17,117 bases of DNA from CAWULT01 sp963923455 (GTDB lineage: Bacteria > Acidobacteriota > Vicinamibacteria > Vicinamibacterales > UBA2999). Made by a program: the position numbers and the translations under genes. The notes beneath the pieces were generated by a model. The model was not told where the DNA came from. It made no database searches and saw only the letters and a program-made list of their open reading frames with translations. Each line of letters starts with the position of its first letter. Positions within the stretch are counted from its first letter, which is position 1. The DNA lies in the NCBI GenBank assembly GCA_963923455.1, contig CAWULT010000100.1, positions 1 to 17,117 of the forward strand. Direction: 5' to 3'. Shown piece by piece: positions 6,282 to 13,690 of this stretch.

Positions 6282-8069
6282 ATGACGACGCTGGTAGGAC
6301 GGGTGGTGGTCGTGGCGGTTGCGCTCGGGGTGCTGTTCGGGAGCCGGCCGGCGTCGGCCCAGTCGGGTCTGGTGGGCAACTGGAATCCGCTTCGGCTCGA
6401 GGACGAGCAGGATCGCGGGCCGGGCCCGGACCTCGGCGACTACTTCGGGCTCCCCATCAACAACGCCGCCCGTCAGTTCGCCGACAGCTGGGACGCCTCG
6501 CGCCTGACGCTGCAGGAGCACCAGTGCCGCGTGCACGTCGCCCCCTACATCTATCACGGGCCGCTGGCGGTCCGGATCTGGGAGCAGCGCGATCCCGAGA
6601 CGCAGCGCATCATCGCCATCAAGAACTGGATCAGCACCTACGAGCAGGAGCGGACGATCTGGATGGACGGCCGGCCGCACCCCTCGCCGTTTGCGCCGCA
6701 CACGTTCATGGGCTTCTCGACGGGCACCTGGGACGGGCAGGTGCTGACGGTCAAGACCACCCATCTCAAGCAGGGGTGGCTGCGCCGCAACGGCGTGCCC
6801 GAGAGCGACCAGACGACGATCTTCGAGCGCTTCTCCCGGCACGGTCGTATCCTGACGCACACGGTGATCATCACCGACCCCGTGTACCTGGCCGAGCCGA
6901 TGATCCGCACCACCGACTTCCAGCTGAACGAGAACGACGGCACCAACTGGCTGTGGCCGTGCGAATACGTCGAGGAGATCTCGGGCCGGGCCAAGGGCGA
7001 GGTGCCGCACCACCTGCCGGGCACGAACCCGTTCCTCGACGAGCACATCAAGCGGACGGGCGCGCCGGCGGCCGCGTCGCGGGGCGGGGCGGAGACGATG
7101 TATCCCGAGTACCAGGCCCGCGTGCGGTCGGCCTCGCCCACGAGCGCCGAGGCGCCCCGCACCAGCCAGGCGAAGAATCCCGACGAGGGCCGGGTCGAGG
7201 TGCTGCCCGTGCAGGGCAATGTCTACCTGCTGGCTGGAGCGGGCGGTAACACCGTGGTGCAGGTGGGGGCCTCGGGCGCCATCGTCGTGGACTCGAAGAC
7301 CGCGGCCCAGGCGGAGCGGATCCTCGCCGAGGTGAACCGGCTGAACACGTCCGGCAAGCCGGTCAAGTACGTCCTGAACACCAGCGTGGACCCCGACCAC
7401 ATCGGCGGCAACGAGAACCTGGCGAAGGTGCTGGGCTCGTCGGCGAACTGGACGATCATCAACACGCCGGGCGCGTCCAACACGGCCGTGAAGATCGTCG
7501 CGCACGACAACGTGCTCGCGCGCGCCGCGGACCTGCCGTCCACGGCCCAGCCGACCGAGACGTTCATCGAGGCCGACCGCGAGATCTTCTTCAACGGCGA
7601 GCCCGTGCTGATGCAGCACGTGCCGGCCGCGCACACCGACGGCGACAGCCTGGTGTTCTTCCGCCGGTCCGACGTGATCGCGACGGGTGACATCTACCGG
7701 ACCGACGCCTACCCGGTGATCGACCTGGCCCGCGGCGGTACCGTGCAGGGGGTGATCGACGGGCTGAACCACGTCCTCGACCTGGCCGTGCCCGCCCACC
7801 ACGAGGAGGGGGGCACGTTCATCGTGCCCGGGCACGGACGCATCAGCGACGAGTTCGACGTGCTCGAGTACCGCGACATGGTCACCATCGTGCGGGATCG
7901 CATCCAGGCGATGGTCGCCAAGGGGATGACGCTCGAGCAGGTGAAGGCCGCGCGCCCGACGCTCGAATACGACCCGCGCTACGGCGCAGCGTCGGGTCCC
8001 TGGACGACCGACATGTTCGTCGAGGCGGTCTTCCGGACGCTGCCGCGGCCGCGAACGGGCACGCGCTGA
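6282..8069 (+). CDS. Secreted fusion: uncharacterised W-(E/D)-G domain + metallo-beta-lactamase-fold domain
   Basis: This 595-residue protein has a signal peptide ending RPASAQ (about residue 27). Residues about 30-235 are the same domain as in the left-edge and 3769-2954 genes: Cys82, WMDGR at 127, GTWDGQVLTVKT at 148-159, FERFSR at 181 and Cys227. After a linker rich in Ala/Ser/Pro, residues about 304-590 form a metallo-beta-lactamase fold: VEVLPVQGNVYLL, a strand GAIVVDS, then NTSVDPDHIGGN at 366-377. AAHTDGDS (His451), TGDIY (Asp470) and VPGHGR (His518) follow. In the usual HXHXDH zinc motif the first two His are here Ser368 and Asp370, while Asp372 and His373 remain. The zinc site must therefore differ from the standard one, or activity is altered. 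The substrate is unknown; MBL enzymes are hydrolases, sulfatases, lactonases and others. Confidence 0.88.
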   Translation: MTTLVGRVVVVAVALGVLFGSRPASAQSGLVGNWNPLRLEDEQDRGPGPDLGDYFGLPINNAARQFADSWDASRLTLQEHQCRVHVAPYIYHGPLAVRIWEQRDPETQRIIAIKNWISTYEQERTIWMDGRPHPSPFAPHTFMGFSTGTWDGQVLTVKTTHLKQGWLRRNGVPESDQTTIFERFSRHGRILTHTVIITDPVYLAEPMIRTTDFQLNENDGTNWLWPCEYVEEISGRAKGEVPHHLPGTNPFLDEHIKRTGAPAAASRGGAETMYPEYQARVRSASPTSAEAPRTSQAKNPDEGRVEVLPVQGNVYLLAGAGGNTVVQVGASGAIVVDSKTAAQAERILAEVNRLNTSGKPVKYVLNTSVDPDHIGGNENLAKVLGSSANWTIINTPGASNTAVKIVAHDNVLARAADLPSTAQPTETFIEADREIFFNGEPVLMQHVPAAHTDGDSLVFFRRSDVIATGDIYRTDAYPVIDLARGGTVQGVIDGLNHVLDLAVPAHHEEGGTFIVPGHGRISDEFDVLEYRDMVTIVRDRIQAMVAKGMTLEQVKAARPTLEYDPRYGAASGPWTTDMFVEAVFRTLPRPRTGTR

Positions 8070-8075
8070 TCGCGG

Positions 8076-8108
8076 ACGGCCGCCATGCACCCGGTGACGG
8101 GCGGCCGT
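8076..8108 (+). terminator. Hairpin terminator after MBL fusion gene
   Basis: ACGGCCGCC (8076-8084) pairs perfectly with GGCGGCCGT (8100-8108), a 9-bp stem whose 15-nt loop can form a further 3-bp CAC/GTG stem. It begins 6 bp after the stop codon. No T-run follows, as is common in such GC-rich genomes. Confidence 0.55.
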
Positions 8109-8138
8109 GCCCGGGATCGGCCCGGTGCGCGGGCCGGA

Positions 8139-8160
8139 CTGGCGGCCTGCGCAGGGCCAG
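8139..8160. repeat. Interrupted palindrome upstream of malate synthase
   Basis: CTGGC-GG-CCTGCGCAGG-GCCAG: the inner CCTGCGCAGG is a perfect uninterrupted dyad, extended by CTGGC/GCCAG. It lies 37 bp before the -10-like TACGAT (8198-8203), where an operator could sit. It could also be a second stem of the preceding transcript end. Confidence 0.35.
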
Positions 8161-8197
8161 GGGCGTCTCGATCTACCCATTTGGGGGATGGCTCGGC

Positions 8198-8203
8198 TAC
8201 GAT
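8198..8203 (+). promoter_or_regulatory. Possible -10 element of malate synthase
   Basis: TACGAT ends 11 bases before the ATG at 8215. No good -35 is visible and no Shine-Dalgarno sequence precedes the ATG. The leader would be only about 5 nt. Confidence 0.3.
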
Positions 8204-8214
8204 CGTTCCCACCG

Positions 8215-10089
8215 ATGATTGAGATTCGATCCGAGGCCCAGTCCAAGTATCCCGACGTCTACACCCCGGAGGCCGTCGCGGCCGTGCGTGCGCTGGCGCC
8301 CTTCGACGAGGACCGCAAGGCCCTGATGGGGGCCCGGATGGCCCGCCGGGCCCAGCGCGCCAAGGACCAGCGGCGGCTCGGATTCCTCGACCCGGCGAGC
8401 GTCATCCCGCGGACGTCCCTCACGGTCCAGCAGGCGCGCGACGGCCAGTTCGTCGGGAGCGAGATCCCGCACGACCTGCGGCGGCAGTGGATCCAGGGCA
8501 CCGGGCCGGGCGCCAAGCCGGACACCTCCATCGAGAAGAGCATCCGCAACGTCGCCTATGCGCTGCTGTCGGGGGCCGATGGCTGGATGTTCGACGGCGA
8601 GGATGCGCTGGGGCAGCTCTCGACGATGTCGCTCGACAATCAGCGCAATCTGACGCTGGCCATTCATCGAGACCCCGTCTTCCTTGCCGCCGCCGAGCAG
8701 GTGGCCGGCGAGATGAACCGCTGGGCGCAGGACTTCTTCGGCCGGCCGATCATCGCGGACTGGCGCGCGCAGCTCGACTTCACGACGAAGATCTTCCGTG
8801 CGCGCGGCCTGCACCTCGACGACCGCCACATCCGCCGCCGCGACTACTCGGGCTTCTCGGCCTCGATCGTCGACCTGGCGCTGTACGTGACGAACAACCA
8901 CGCGCCGCTGCGGGCGGCGGGGTCGTCGATCGTCGTCTACCTGCCGAAGATCCAGACGGCCGAAGAGGCCGCGCTGTGGAACGACGTGCTGACGGCGCTC
9001 GAGCAGCACCTGGGCCTGCCCGTGGGCACCGTCAAGGCCTACGTGCTCGTGGAGCAGCTCGAGGCGGTGTACCAGCTGATGGAGATCCGCGCGGCGCTCG
9101 GCCTGCACTTCGTGGGCTTCAACACGGGCCGCTGGGACTACATGAACAGCGTGTCCGACGCGCTCGCGTGGGACCCGACGTTCGTCAACCCGAACATCGA
9201 CGCCATCACGATGACCTACGGCTACATGCGGCACTACGAGGACCGCGTGCGCCGGGCCGTCAACACGCCGGACGCGAAGGGCCAGTACGCGATCTGGCAG
9301 GGCGGCATGGAGCCCAACATTCCGGTGGGCTCGCCCGAGGGCGTCGCGCGCGCGATGGCGCGTGCCGTGGCCGGCGGCGAGCGCGAGCAGCGGGAGGGCG
9401 CCAGCGGCAAGTGGGTGGCGCACTGGAAGATGGTGCACATCGTCCGGCCCGTCTGGGAGCAGGCGGGGCAGGACAACCAGTGCGGCCGGGCGTTTCCGCG
9501 GCTGACCTACTCGGCCCAGGATGCGGCGAACCTGACGCTGATCGAGCCGGCACCGCGGACCGTCCGCGGCGCCCGCGACCTGCTGAGCGTGGCGATCCAG
9601 TACGGCAACGCGTTCGGCCAGGGCATGCAGGCCGCCGCGCTCAAGCCGGCCGACTTCTTCGGCAACGACGACGTCCTCTACCTGATGGAGGACATGGCCA
9701 CCGGGGAGATCCGGCTGAGCATCCTCTGGGAGTGGCTGCACAAGCACGCCTCGTTCACCGAGGACGACGCGGCCACCGGCGTCAAGGCCGGCGACCCGTT
9801 CACGCAGGCGCTCTTCACGCGGCTCCTGGAAGAGGAGTACGGAAAGCTCCTGCGGGCCTCCAACAAGGACGTCCACGACAACTCGAAGACGACGACGCTG
9901 CCGATCGCGCGGGACATCGTCGAGACCTACGTGCTGGGCGGGGTGAAGCTGCCCTGGTACATCGACCTGCTGAACATCAACCTGGGCGTGCACGACCAGG
10001 TGGAGGCGCGGCGGCGCATCAAGCTGCTGTGGGACAGCTTCCGGGCCACGGGCGCCCGCGTCACCCACAACCTCGATTTCGACGCCTGA
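8215..10089 (+). CDS. Malate synthase
   Basis: The predicted reaction is glyoxylate + acetyl-CoA to malate, the second step of the glyoxylate shunt, in the cytoplasm. The 624-residue protein matches the malate synthase A pattern throughout: LLSGADGWMFDGEDA at 117-131, FRARGLHLDDRHI at 194-206, YLPKIQTAEEAALWNDV at 242-258, VLVEQLEAVYQLMEIR at 277-292 (candidate metal-binding Glu280), VGFNTGRWDYM at 300-310 (Asp308), GKWVAHWKMVHI at 398-409 and LMEDMATGEIRLSILWEWL at 490-508 (the Asp in MED is the likely catalytic base). It is longer than typical A-form enzymes (about 530-550) and shorter than the G form (about 720). No isocitrate lyase is nearby. An ATG at 8188 would add nine residues, but its GGGGG is too close to be a ribosome site. 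The in-frame 8107 start lies in the hairpin before the gene. Confidence 0.88.
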   Translation: MIEIRSEAQSKYPDVYTPEAVAAVRALAPFDEDRKALMGARMARRAQRAKDQRRLGFLDPASVIPRTSLTVQQARDGQFVGSEIPHDLRRQWIQGTGPGAKPDTSIEKSIRNVAYALLSGADGWMFDGEDALGQLSTMSLDNQRNLTLAIHRDPVFLAAAEQVAGEMNRWAQDFFGRPIIADWRAQLDFTTKIFRARGLHLDDRHIRRRDYSGFSASIVDLALYVTNNHAPLRAAGSSIVVYLPKIQTAEEAALWNDVLTALEQHLGLPVGTVKAYVLVEQLEAVYQLMEIRAALGLHFVGFNTGRWDYMNSVSDALAWDPTFVNPNIDAITMTYGYMRHYEDRVRRAVNTPDAKGQYAIWQGGMEPNIPVGSPEGVARAMARAVAGGEREQREGASGKWVAHWKMVHIVRPVWEQAGQDNQCGRAFPRLTYSAQDAANLTLIEPAPRTVRGARDLLSVAIQYGNAFGQGMQAAALKPADFFGNDDVLYLMEDMATGEIRLSILWEWLHKHASFTEDDAATGVKAGDPFTQALFTRLLEEEYGKLLRASNKDVHDNSKTTTLPIARDIVETYVLGGVKLPWYIDLLNINLGVHDQVEARRRIKLLWDSFRATGARVTHNLDFDA

Positions 10090-10098
10090 CGGTGATCG

Positions 10099-10128
10099 TT
10101 GACACTGGCGCCGTCGGTGGTCTTAGAT
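10099..10128 (+). promoter_or_regulatory. Near-consensus sigma70 promoter, leaderless start
   Basis: TTGACA (10099-10104, 6/6) and TTAGAT (10123-10128, 4/6) are separated by 18 bp. Six bases follow before the ATG at 10135, so the predicted first transcribed base is the A of that ATG. It lies just 9 bp after the malate synthase stop. Confidence 0.65.
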
Positions 10129-10134
10129 CCGCCG

Positions 10135-10629
10135 ATGGCGATCAGTCGACTTCCGATGACGGACGAACAGCGCAAGTCTGTCGCGCTGGAGTACTTGAAG
10201 GCGTTCGACAACAAGGGAATCACGTCGGACGGGCGCAGCATCCTGGACCTCTTCGCGGACGACGCCCAGGTGTTCTTCCCGAAGTGGGGCTTGGCCACCG
10301 GCAAGGCCCAGATCGGGCAGTTGTTCACCGACTTCGGCGGGTGCATCCGGAGCATCCTGCACGATTACGCGACCTTCAACTGGATCATGACCGGCACCGA
10401 CACCTTCGCCTGCGAGGGCACCAGTGCCGGCGTGCACCAGGACGGCGCGTGGCGGGCCGGCGTGACGCACGCCGGGCGCTGGTGCGACGTCTTCGAGGTG
10501 CGCGACTTCCTGATCCAGCGCTGCTTCATCTACCTCGACCCCGACTACGCCGGCCTCGACACGGCGCGGTACGCGTGGCTGTCGGCCGGTGGCCGCGACC
10601 CGTCGAAGCCGATGGGCTCCCACGTCTGA
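10135..10629 (+). CDS. NTF2-like / SnoaL-like family protein
   Basis: This 164-residue protein has no signal peptide. The pattern of an N-terminal helix (VALEYLKAFDNKG), then DLFADDAQVFFPKWGLATGK (about 39-57), then FNWIMTG and a C-terminal CFIYLDPDYAG (130-140) fits the NTF2-like cone fold, with a ligand pocket used by SnoaL-type isomerases, hydrolases and non-catalytic binders. The exact reaction cannot be told. The start at 10135 follows from the promoter position; ATG 10156 (MTDEQRK) is a fair alternative, while an in-frame TTG at 10099 lies inside the -35 box. Although next to malate synthase it has its own promoter. Confidence 0.72.
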   Translation: MAISRLPMTDEQRKSVALEYLKAFDNKGITSDGRSILDLFADDAQVFFPKWGLATGKAQIGQLFTDFGGCIRSILHDYATFNWIMTGTDTFACEGTSAGVHQDGAWRAGVTHAGRWCDVFEVRDFLIQRCFIYLDPDYAGLDTARYAWLSAGGRDPSKPMGSHV

Positions 10630-10666
10630 GCGGGGGCGGCGCGGCGTCGGCGGGGGCGCCGGCCGG

Positions 10667-10689
10667 CCCCGCAGCGCGGTCCCGCGGGG
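10667..10689 (+). terminator. Possible hairpin terminator between NTF2-like gene and lysC
   Basis: CCCCGC (10667-10672) pairs with GCGGGG (10684-10689) around an 11-nt loop; an alternative stem GCGG/CCGC lies inside. It sits 12 bp upstream of the lysC -10. No T-run follows. Confidence 0.35.
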
Positions 10690-10700
10690 TGCGCGGAACG

Positions 10701-10709
10701 TGTTATAAG
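10701..10709 (+). promoter_or_regulatory. Extended -10 promoter of the lysC-dap operon
   Basis: TG-T-TATAAG is an extended -10 (TGN plus 5/6 of TATAAT). This would explain the lack of a recognisable -35 in the GC-rich bases 17 bp upstream. The predicted leader is about 20 nt, too short for a lysine riboswitch. Confidence 0.55.
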
Positions 10710-10735
10710 AAGTAGTTCACCCCGCCTCGAGACCT

Positions 10736-12094
10736 ATGGTTGTACAGAAATTCGGCGGCACGTCCGTCGCCGACCCCGACGCGATTCGACGCCTCATCGA
10801 GATCGTCCGCACGGCGAGAACGACCGAAGGCACCGGCCCCGCCGTGGTGGTGTCCGCGATGAGCGGCGTCACCGACGCCCTGCTCAAGATTGCCGCCGAC
10901 GCCGCCGCCGGGCGGGTCGAGGCCGCCCAGGACGGCATCACCCACCTGCGCGGCCGCCACATGACGGCGGCGCGCGCGCTCGCCGCCGAACGTGACCTGC
11001 CCGCCCTCGTCGAGCAGATGGGTCAGCAGTTCGACCAGCTCGACGCCGTGGTCACGGTCATCGCGTCGACCGGCGAGACGTCGCCGCGCACGCTCGACGT
11101 GGTGGCCTCGACGGGCGAGCTGCTCAACTCCCGGCTCATCGCCGCGGCGATGGTCAACGCCGGGCTGCCTGGCGAGTGGGTGGACGCGCGCGCGGCCATC
11201 GTGACCAACGACGACTACACGCGCGCGGTCCCGATTGCGCACAAGACCAATGCGGCGCTCAAGGCCACGGTGGGCGCGCTCGTCGCCGCCGGCCGCGTGC
11301 CCGTGATGGGCGGCTTCGTCGGCGCGACCGCCGACGGCCACACGACGACGCTCGGCCGCGGCGGCTCCGACTACTCCGGCGCGCTCGTCGGCGCCGGCAT
11401 CGGGGCGCGCGAGATCCAGATCTGGACCGACGTCGACGGCATGCTCACGGCCGATCCGCGCGTGGTGACGAACCCGCGCCTCGTGCCGGCGCTGTCGTTC
11501 GCCGAGGCCGCGGAGCTGGCCTACTTCGGCGCCAAGGTGCTGCACCCGGCCACGATCCTGCCGGCGGTGGAGCACGACATCCCCGTGCGCATCCTGAACT
11601 CGCGGCGGCCCGAGGGCACCGGCACCGTGATCACGGCGGCCGGCACGAGCGACGGCGGCCCGCTGACGGCCCTGGCGTGCAAGAAGGACGTGACCGTCGT
11701 CGACATCACCTCGAGCCGCATGCTGATGGCCTACGGCTTCCTGCGGCAGGTGTTCGAGGTGTTCGAGAAGTTCAAGACGGCGGTCGACGTGGTGACGACG
11801 TCCGAGGTCAGCGTGTCGGTGACCGTGGACGACCGGCGCCACCTCGAGGCGATCGTCGAGGCGCTGCGGGCGTTCGGCGAGGTGTCGGTCGAGCACGAGA
11901 TGGCCATCCTCTGCGCCGTCGGCGACCGCCTGCGCACCGAACCCGAGATCGGCGCGCGCGTGGTGCGCGTGCTCGAGGAAACCCCGCTGCGGATGATTTC
12001 GCAGGCGGCCGCCCGCCGGAACATCACCGTGGTCCTGCGGCAGGGCGACGCGAACCAGGCGATGCAGCGGCTGCACCAGGAGTTCTTCGGATGA
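10736..12094 (+). CDS. lysC: Aspartate kinase (lysine-sensitive class, monofunctional)
   Basis: It phosphorylates L-aspartate to 4-phospho-aspartate, the committed step to lysine, diaminopimelate, threonine and methionine. The 452 residues hold the kinase domain (about 1-300), with KFGGTSVAD at 5-13, LGRGGSDYSG at 206-215 and TDVDGMLTADPR at 231-242. Tandem ACT domains follow (about 313-452), with RMLMAYGFLRQVFEVF at 328-343 and TTSEVSVSVTVD at 354-365. These ACT stretches closely resemble those of E. coli LysC, where lysine binds, so feedback inhibition by lysine is likely. There is no homoserine dehydrogenase domain. It is the first gene of the operon, and its TGA overlaps the dapB ATG (ATGA). 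Confidence 0.95.
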   Translation: MVVQKFGGTSVADPDAIRRLIEIVRTARTTEGTGPAVVVSAMSGVTDALLKIAADAAAGRVEAAQDGITHLRGRHMTAARALAAERDLPALVEQMGQQFDQLDAVVTVIASTGETSPRTLDVVASTGELLNSRLIAAAMVNAGLPGEWVDARAAIVTNDDYTRAVPIAHKTNAALKATVGALVAAGRVPVMGGFVGATADGHTTTLGRGGSDYSGALVGAGIGAREIQIWTDVDGMLTADPRVVTNPRLVPALSFAEAAELAYFGAKVLHPATILPAVEHDIPVRILNSRRPEGTGTVITAAGTSDGGPLTALACKKDVTVVDITSSRMLMAYGFLRQVFEVFEKFKTAVDVVTTSEVSVSVTVDDRRHLEAIVEALRAFGEVSVEHEMAILCAVGDRLRTEPEIGARVVRVLEETPLRMISQAAARRNITVVLRQGDANQAMQRLHQEFFG

Positions 12095-12756
12095 AGCTGC
12101 TCGTCGTCGGCTACGGCAAGATGGGCCGGCTGGTGGACCAGCTGGCGACGGAGCAGGGACTCGAGGTGGTGGGGCGGGTCGACGACGGACGTGACGAGTG
12201 GGCGCCGGCCGACGTGGCGATCGACTTCACGACCGCCGACGCGCTGGTAGCCAACTTCCCGCAGTACGTCGAGCGCCGGCTGCCCGTCGTGATCGGCACC
12301 ACCGGATGGGGGGCGCACGCCGCGGACCTGCGGGCGAGGGCCGAGCGTGCCCAGCTCGGCGTGGTGGCATCGGCGAACTTTTCGATCGGCGTCAACATCT
12401 TCCAGCTCGTCGTGGCCGAGGCCGCCAGGCTGATGAGCCAGCAGCCGCAGTACGGCTCCTGGATTCACGAACTGCACCACGTCACCAAGCGCGACGCGCC
12501 GTCGGGCACCGCGCTGCTGCTGCGCGACACGATGGCGGGCGCCGGCTATGCCCGCGCGATCGACATGTCGTCGAGCCGCGCCGGGGCGATTCCGGGCACC
12601 CACACCGTCGGGTTCGACAGTGCCTCGGATACGATCGAGCTGACCCACGCGGCGCGGGACCGCCGTGGGTTCGCGGCGGGCGCGCTGGTGGCGGCCCGCT
12701 GGATTCACCGCCGTCAGGGTTGGTACACGATGGCGGACGTCCTGCAGACGTCCTGA
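12091..12756 (+). CDS. dapB: 4-hydroxy-tetrahydrodipicolinate reductase
   Basis: It reduces the DapA product to tetrahydrodipicolinate with NAD(P)H. At 221 residues it is shorter than the usual 240-270. The N-terminal Rossmann loop is VGYGKMGR at 6-13, and AIDFTTADA (43-51) and IGTTGW (68-73) follow in the expected places. The family signature appears as HELHHVTKRDAPSGTA at 126-141, supplying the catalytic His (129/130) and Lys133. SRAGAIPGTHTVGF at 162-175 matches the substrate domain. The loss seems to be mainly in the N-terminal domain between about residues 25 and 45, where only a few residues link the second strand to the AIDF strand. The start is set by the 4-bp overlap with lysC. Confidence 0.94.
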   Translation: MKLLVVGYGKMGRLVDQLATEQGLEVVGRVDDGRDEWAPADVAIDFTTADALVANFPQYVERRLPVVIGTTGWGAHAADLRARAERAQLGVVASANFSIGVNIFQLVVAEAARLMSQQPQYGSWIHELHHVTKRDAPSGTALLLRDTMAGAGYARAIDMSSSRAGAIPGTHTVGFDSASDTIELTHAARDRRGFAAGALVAARWIHRRQGWYTMADVLQTS

Positions 12757-12767
12757 CCGTTCCCCGC

Positions 12768-12773
12768 AAGGAG
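12768..12773 (+). promoter_or_regulatory. Ribosome binding site of dapA
   Basis: AAGGAG lies 6 nt before the ATG at 12780, the best Shine-Dalgarno sequence in the operon. It fixes the dapA start. Confidence 0.75.
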
Positions 12774-12779
12774 CCCAGC

Positions 12780-13679
12780 ATGCGCACGCCATTCACCGGT
12801 GTCGGAACCGCGCTGATCACCCCGTTCAAGAAGGACGGCTCGCTCGACGAGGCGGCGATCACGCGGCTGGTGAAGCGGCAGATCGACGCCGGGATCCACT
12901 TCCTGTCGCCCGTCGGCACCACCGGAGAGGCGCCGACGCTGAGCCACCGCGAGAAGCTGCGCGTCGTGGAACTGGTGGCCGAGGAGGCCAACGGCCGCGT
13001 GCCGGTGCTGGCCGGGTGCGGCGGCTATGCCACCCGCGAGGTGATCGAGCTGGCGCACGACATGGAGAAGGCGGGCGCCACGGGCCTGCTGTCGGTGACG
13101 CCCTACTACAACAAGCCGACGCCCGAAGGCCTGTACCAGCACTACAAGGCCATCGCCGAGAGCACCCGGCTGCCCATCGTGCTCTACAACGTGCCCACGC
13201 GGACGGCCATCAGCCTCGACGTGGCCACGACCGCGCGGCTGTCGGAGATTCCGAACATCGTCGGCATCAAGTCGCCGGGCGATCTCGTCCTGATGTCGGA
13301 GCTCGTCTCCCACACGCGGGAGGGCTTCCTGGTGCTGAGCGGCGACGATCCGGTGGCCGTGGCCACGATGGTCGTCGGCGGCGTGGGCGTCGTGTCGGTG
13401 GCGTCCAACGAAGTGCCGGCCGAGATGGTGCAGGTGATCGAGCTCTGCGAGAAGGGCGACTTCGCCGCCGCGCGGAAGCTCCATCACTGGCTGCTGCCGC
13501 TCATCCAGGTGAACTTCGCCGAGTCGAACCCGATCCCGTGTAAGGCCGCGATGGCGGCGATGGGGTTGATCGAGGAGGTGTACCGGCTGCCGCTCGTGCC
13601 GCCGTCGGCCGGGGCGCGCGAGAAGGTGATGACGGTGCTCCAGAACCTGCGGCTGCTCGGCGCGGCCGCCCGGGTCTAG
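12780..13679 (+). CDS. dapA: 4-hydroxy-tetrahydrodipicolinate synthase
   Basis: It condenses pyruvate with aspartate semialdehyde, the branch point into the lysine/diaminopimelate pathway. The 299-residue TIM barrel is of normal length. Visible catalytic features are PVGTTGE at 44-50 (Thr47, Thr48), TPYYNKPT at 107-114, YNVPTRT at 136-142 (Tyr136, Arg141) and the Schiff-base Lys164 in VGIKSPGD. Most DapA proteins have K-E-A-S/T-G-D here; this one has K-S-P-G-D, one residue shorter. GDDPVA and GGVGVVSVASN follow as expected. It is 23 bp after dapB and 11 bp before dapD. Confidence 0.95.
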   Translation: MRTPFTGVGTALITPFKKDGSLDEAAITRLVKRQIDAGIHFLSPVGTTGEAPTLSHREKLRVVELVAEEANGRVPVLAGCGGYATREVIELAHDMEKAGATGLLSVTPYYNKPTPEGLYQHYKAIAESTRLPIVLYNVPTRTAISLDVATTARLSEIPNIVGIKSPGDLVLMSELVSHTREGFLVLSGDDPVAVATMVVGGVGVVSVASNEVPAEMVQVIELCEKGDFAAARKLHHWLLPLIQVNFAESNPIPCKAAMAAMGLIEEVYRLPLVPPSAGAREKVMTVLQNLRLLGAAARV

Positions 13680-13690
13680 GTGAGGCGCGC

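Noticed and set aside
8107..8214. Extended N-terminus of malate synthase from an upstream start at 8107
   Set aside because: That start lies inside the hairpin that ends the previous gene, and the extra residues do not resemble the family. The ATG at 8215 fits better.
6141..8246. Very long open frame on the minus strand opposite the MBL fusion gene
   Set aside because: It is rich in Arg, His and Gly with no recognisable domain, and it lies wholly antisense to a gene with signal peptide and MBL motifs. At this GC content stop codons are rare in shadow frames. The same reasoning removes long frames at 2768-4849, 8197-10068 and 8487-10715.
10099..10134. TTG start at 10099 for the NTF2-like gene
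   Set aside because: The TTG is part of the -35 hexamer, so it would not be transcribed from that promoter.
10690..10735. Lysine riboswitch in front of lysC
   Set aside because: The predicted leader is only about 20 nt and no structured conserved region is present.
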